From NCBI GenBank assembly GCA_928724745.1, contig CAKMXJ010000011.1, positions 1 to 64,000 of the forward strand: a stretch of DNA of 64,000 bases, in the 5' to 3' direction. This document shows positions 63,587-64,000 of the stretch, piece after piece. The stretch is from Anthracocystis setariae. Its lineage: Eukaryota; Basidiomycota; Ustilaginomycetes; Ustilaginales; Ustilaginaceae. The position numbers were made by a program, and so were the translations under genes. Position 1 is the first letter of the stretch, and the number at the start of each line of letters is the position of its first letter. The notes under the pieces are model-generated. The model saw nothing but the letters and a program-made list of their open reading frames with translations, did no database searches and was not told the DNA's origin.

Positions 63587-63871
63587 GGTTGAGACGATGA
63601 TGTGGGGAGGTCAGCGGCGGTGGTGGTGGTACAGGAAAAGGTGTCAAAGTTGCAACGAACAACTTTCCGAAATTTTTGATCAAGAAGGGTCTTCGGTGTG
63701 GGTTTCGAATTCCGAATTCCGCGTTCCGAGGATGGTGATTGTGCGTGCAATGGTGGATGTGGAGAAGCTTTAGCTAAGGACCATGCACGTTTTCTTCCTT
63801 CACCTTATCCTCTGGCTTTCCGCACCTGACTTTTTTGCATCCTCTCCCTACTGCGGCCCGCCTGTTCCAGC

Positions 63872-63961
63872 ATGCCACCGGCAAGGAAGCTCACCGAAGC
63901 GCAAAAGGAGATTCTGGCCTTATACAGAAGGGGCCTCCGGATGATCAAGACGAAAGAACAG
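63872..63961 (+). CDS. LYR-motif protein, likely SDHAF1 (succinate dehydrogenase assembly), first exon
   Basis: Only exon 1 (30 codons, MPPARKLTEAQKEILALYRR) lies in the window; a GTATGT donor follows at 63962 and the rest is beyond the right edge. LALYRR is an LYR motif with the Gln-Lys-x-(I/V)-L context of SDHAF1/Sdh6, which helps insert Fe-S clusters into the SdhB subunit in the mitochondrial matrix. Other LYR proteins cannot be excluded from 30 residues. Divergent from IPI1, 285 bases apart. Confidence 0.6.
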
Positions 63962-64000
63962 GTATGTCAATCTGCAATGTGTTGTCTACTTGCCCCGATC

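Noticed and set aside
1..64000. tRNA, rRNA, telomeric repeats
   Set aside because: I saw no cloverleaf with A/B boxes, no rDNA and no TTAGGG arrays. The only tRNA-like sequence is the complement in the copia primer-binding sites. A tRNA scan could still find one that I missed.

Overview
The window looks like nuclear DNA of a basidiomycete, most probably a smut fungus (Ustilaginomycotina). Genes carry few, short introns (about 70-220 bp) with GTRNGT...YAG ends. Gene content includes a CFEM protein, fungal perilipin-like protein, Ipi1 and Rna1, and the mobile elements are fungal types. The lineage is an inference from gene style; no rDNA or other marker is present.

Layout. (1) 1-13.2 kb is a retrotransposon nest, mostly on the minus strand. 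A Ty3/gypsy element (A; LTR 4662-4870, leader, gag 3225-1591, pol running off the left edge) is inserted in the RNase H region of a Ty1/copia element (A; gag-pol 8894-4871, LTR 8899-9695). Next come an internally duplicated LTR (family C, 9786-10733), a second gypsy stump (B; 10734-11427) and decayed LINE 3' sequence (about 11.9-12.9 kb). (2) 14.3-26.5 kb is a quiet gene island: GH27 alpha-galactosidase, CFEM GPI protein, Atx1 copper chaperone, Prp16 splicing helicase, a cytochrome P450 and a perilipin-like protein. (3) 26.5-51.3 kb is a second transposon island. Its core is a CACTA-like DNA transposon (30049-49246, 3-bp target duplication AAC) carrying a broken tnp2-type transposase, a second large ORF and a chimeric PAB1/alpha-tubulin pseudogene. 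A complete 8.4-kb copia element (B; 37686-46095, target duplication GGCTG) sits inside the transposase gene. (4) 51.4-64 kb is a second gene island: eEF2, RanGAP (Rna1), a secreted protein, a PhnP-like metallo-hydrolase, a Sel1-repeat mitochondrial-type protein, Ipi1 and the start of an SDHAF1-type LYR protein.

Most notable: copia B carries a third ORF with a Zn2Cys6-like cysteine cluster between pol and its 3' LTR. All eight differences between its two LTRs are CpG transitions, and the nonsense codons in copia B and in the CACTA transposase, plus the loss of the integrase catalytic Glu, fit the same CpG deamination. Copia A is peppered with a 12-bp palindrome (CCCGACGTCGGG) in coding and LTR sequence, read in two frames. 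In both copia families the first ATG of gag lies inside a primer-binding site matching the anticodon arm of initiator tRNA-Met. The CACTA insertion can be read exactly because an empty-site copy of the target repeat lies 0.9 kb away.
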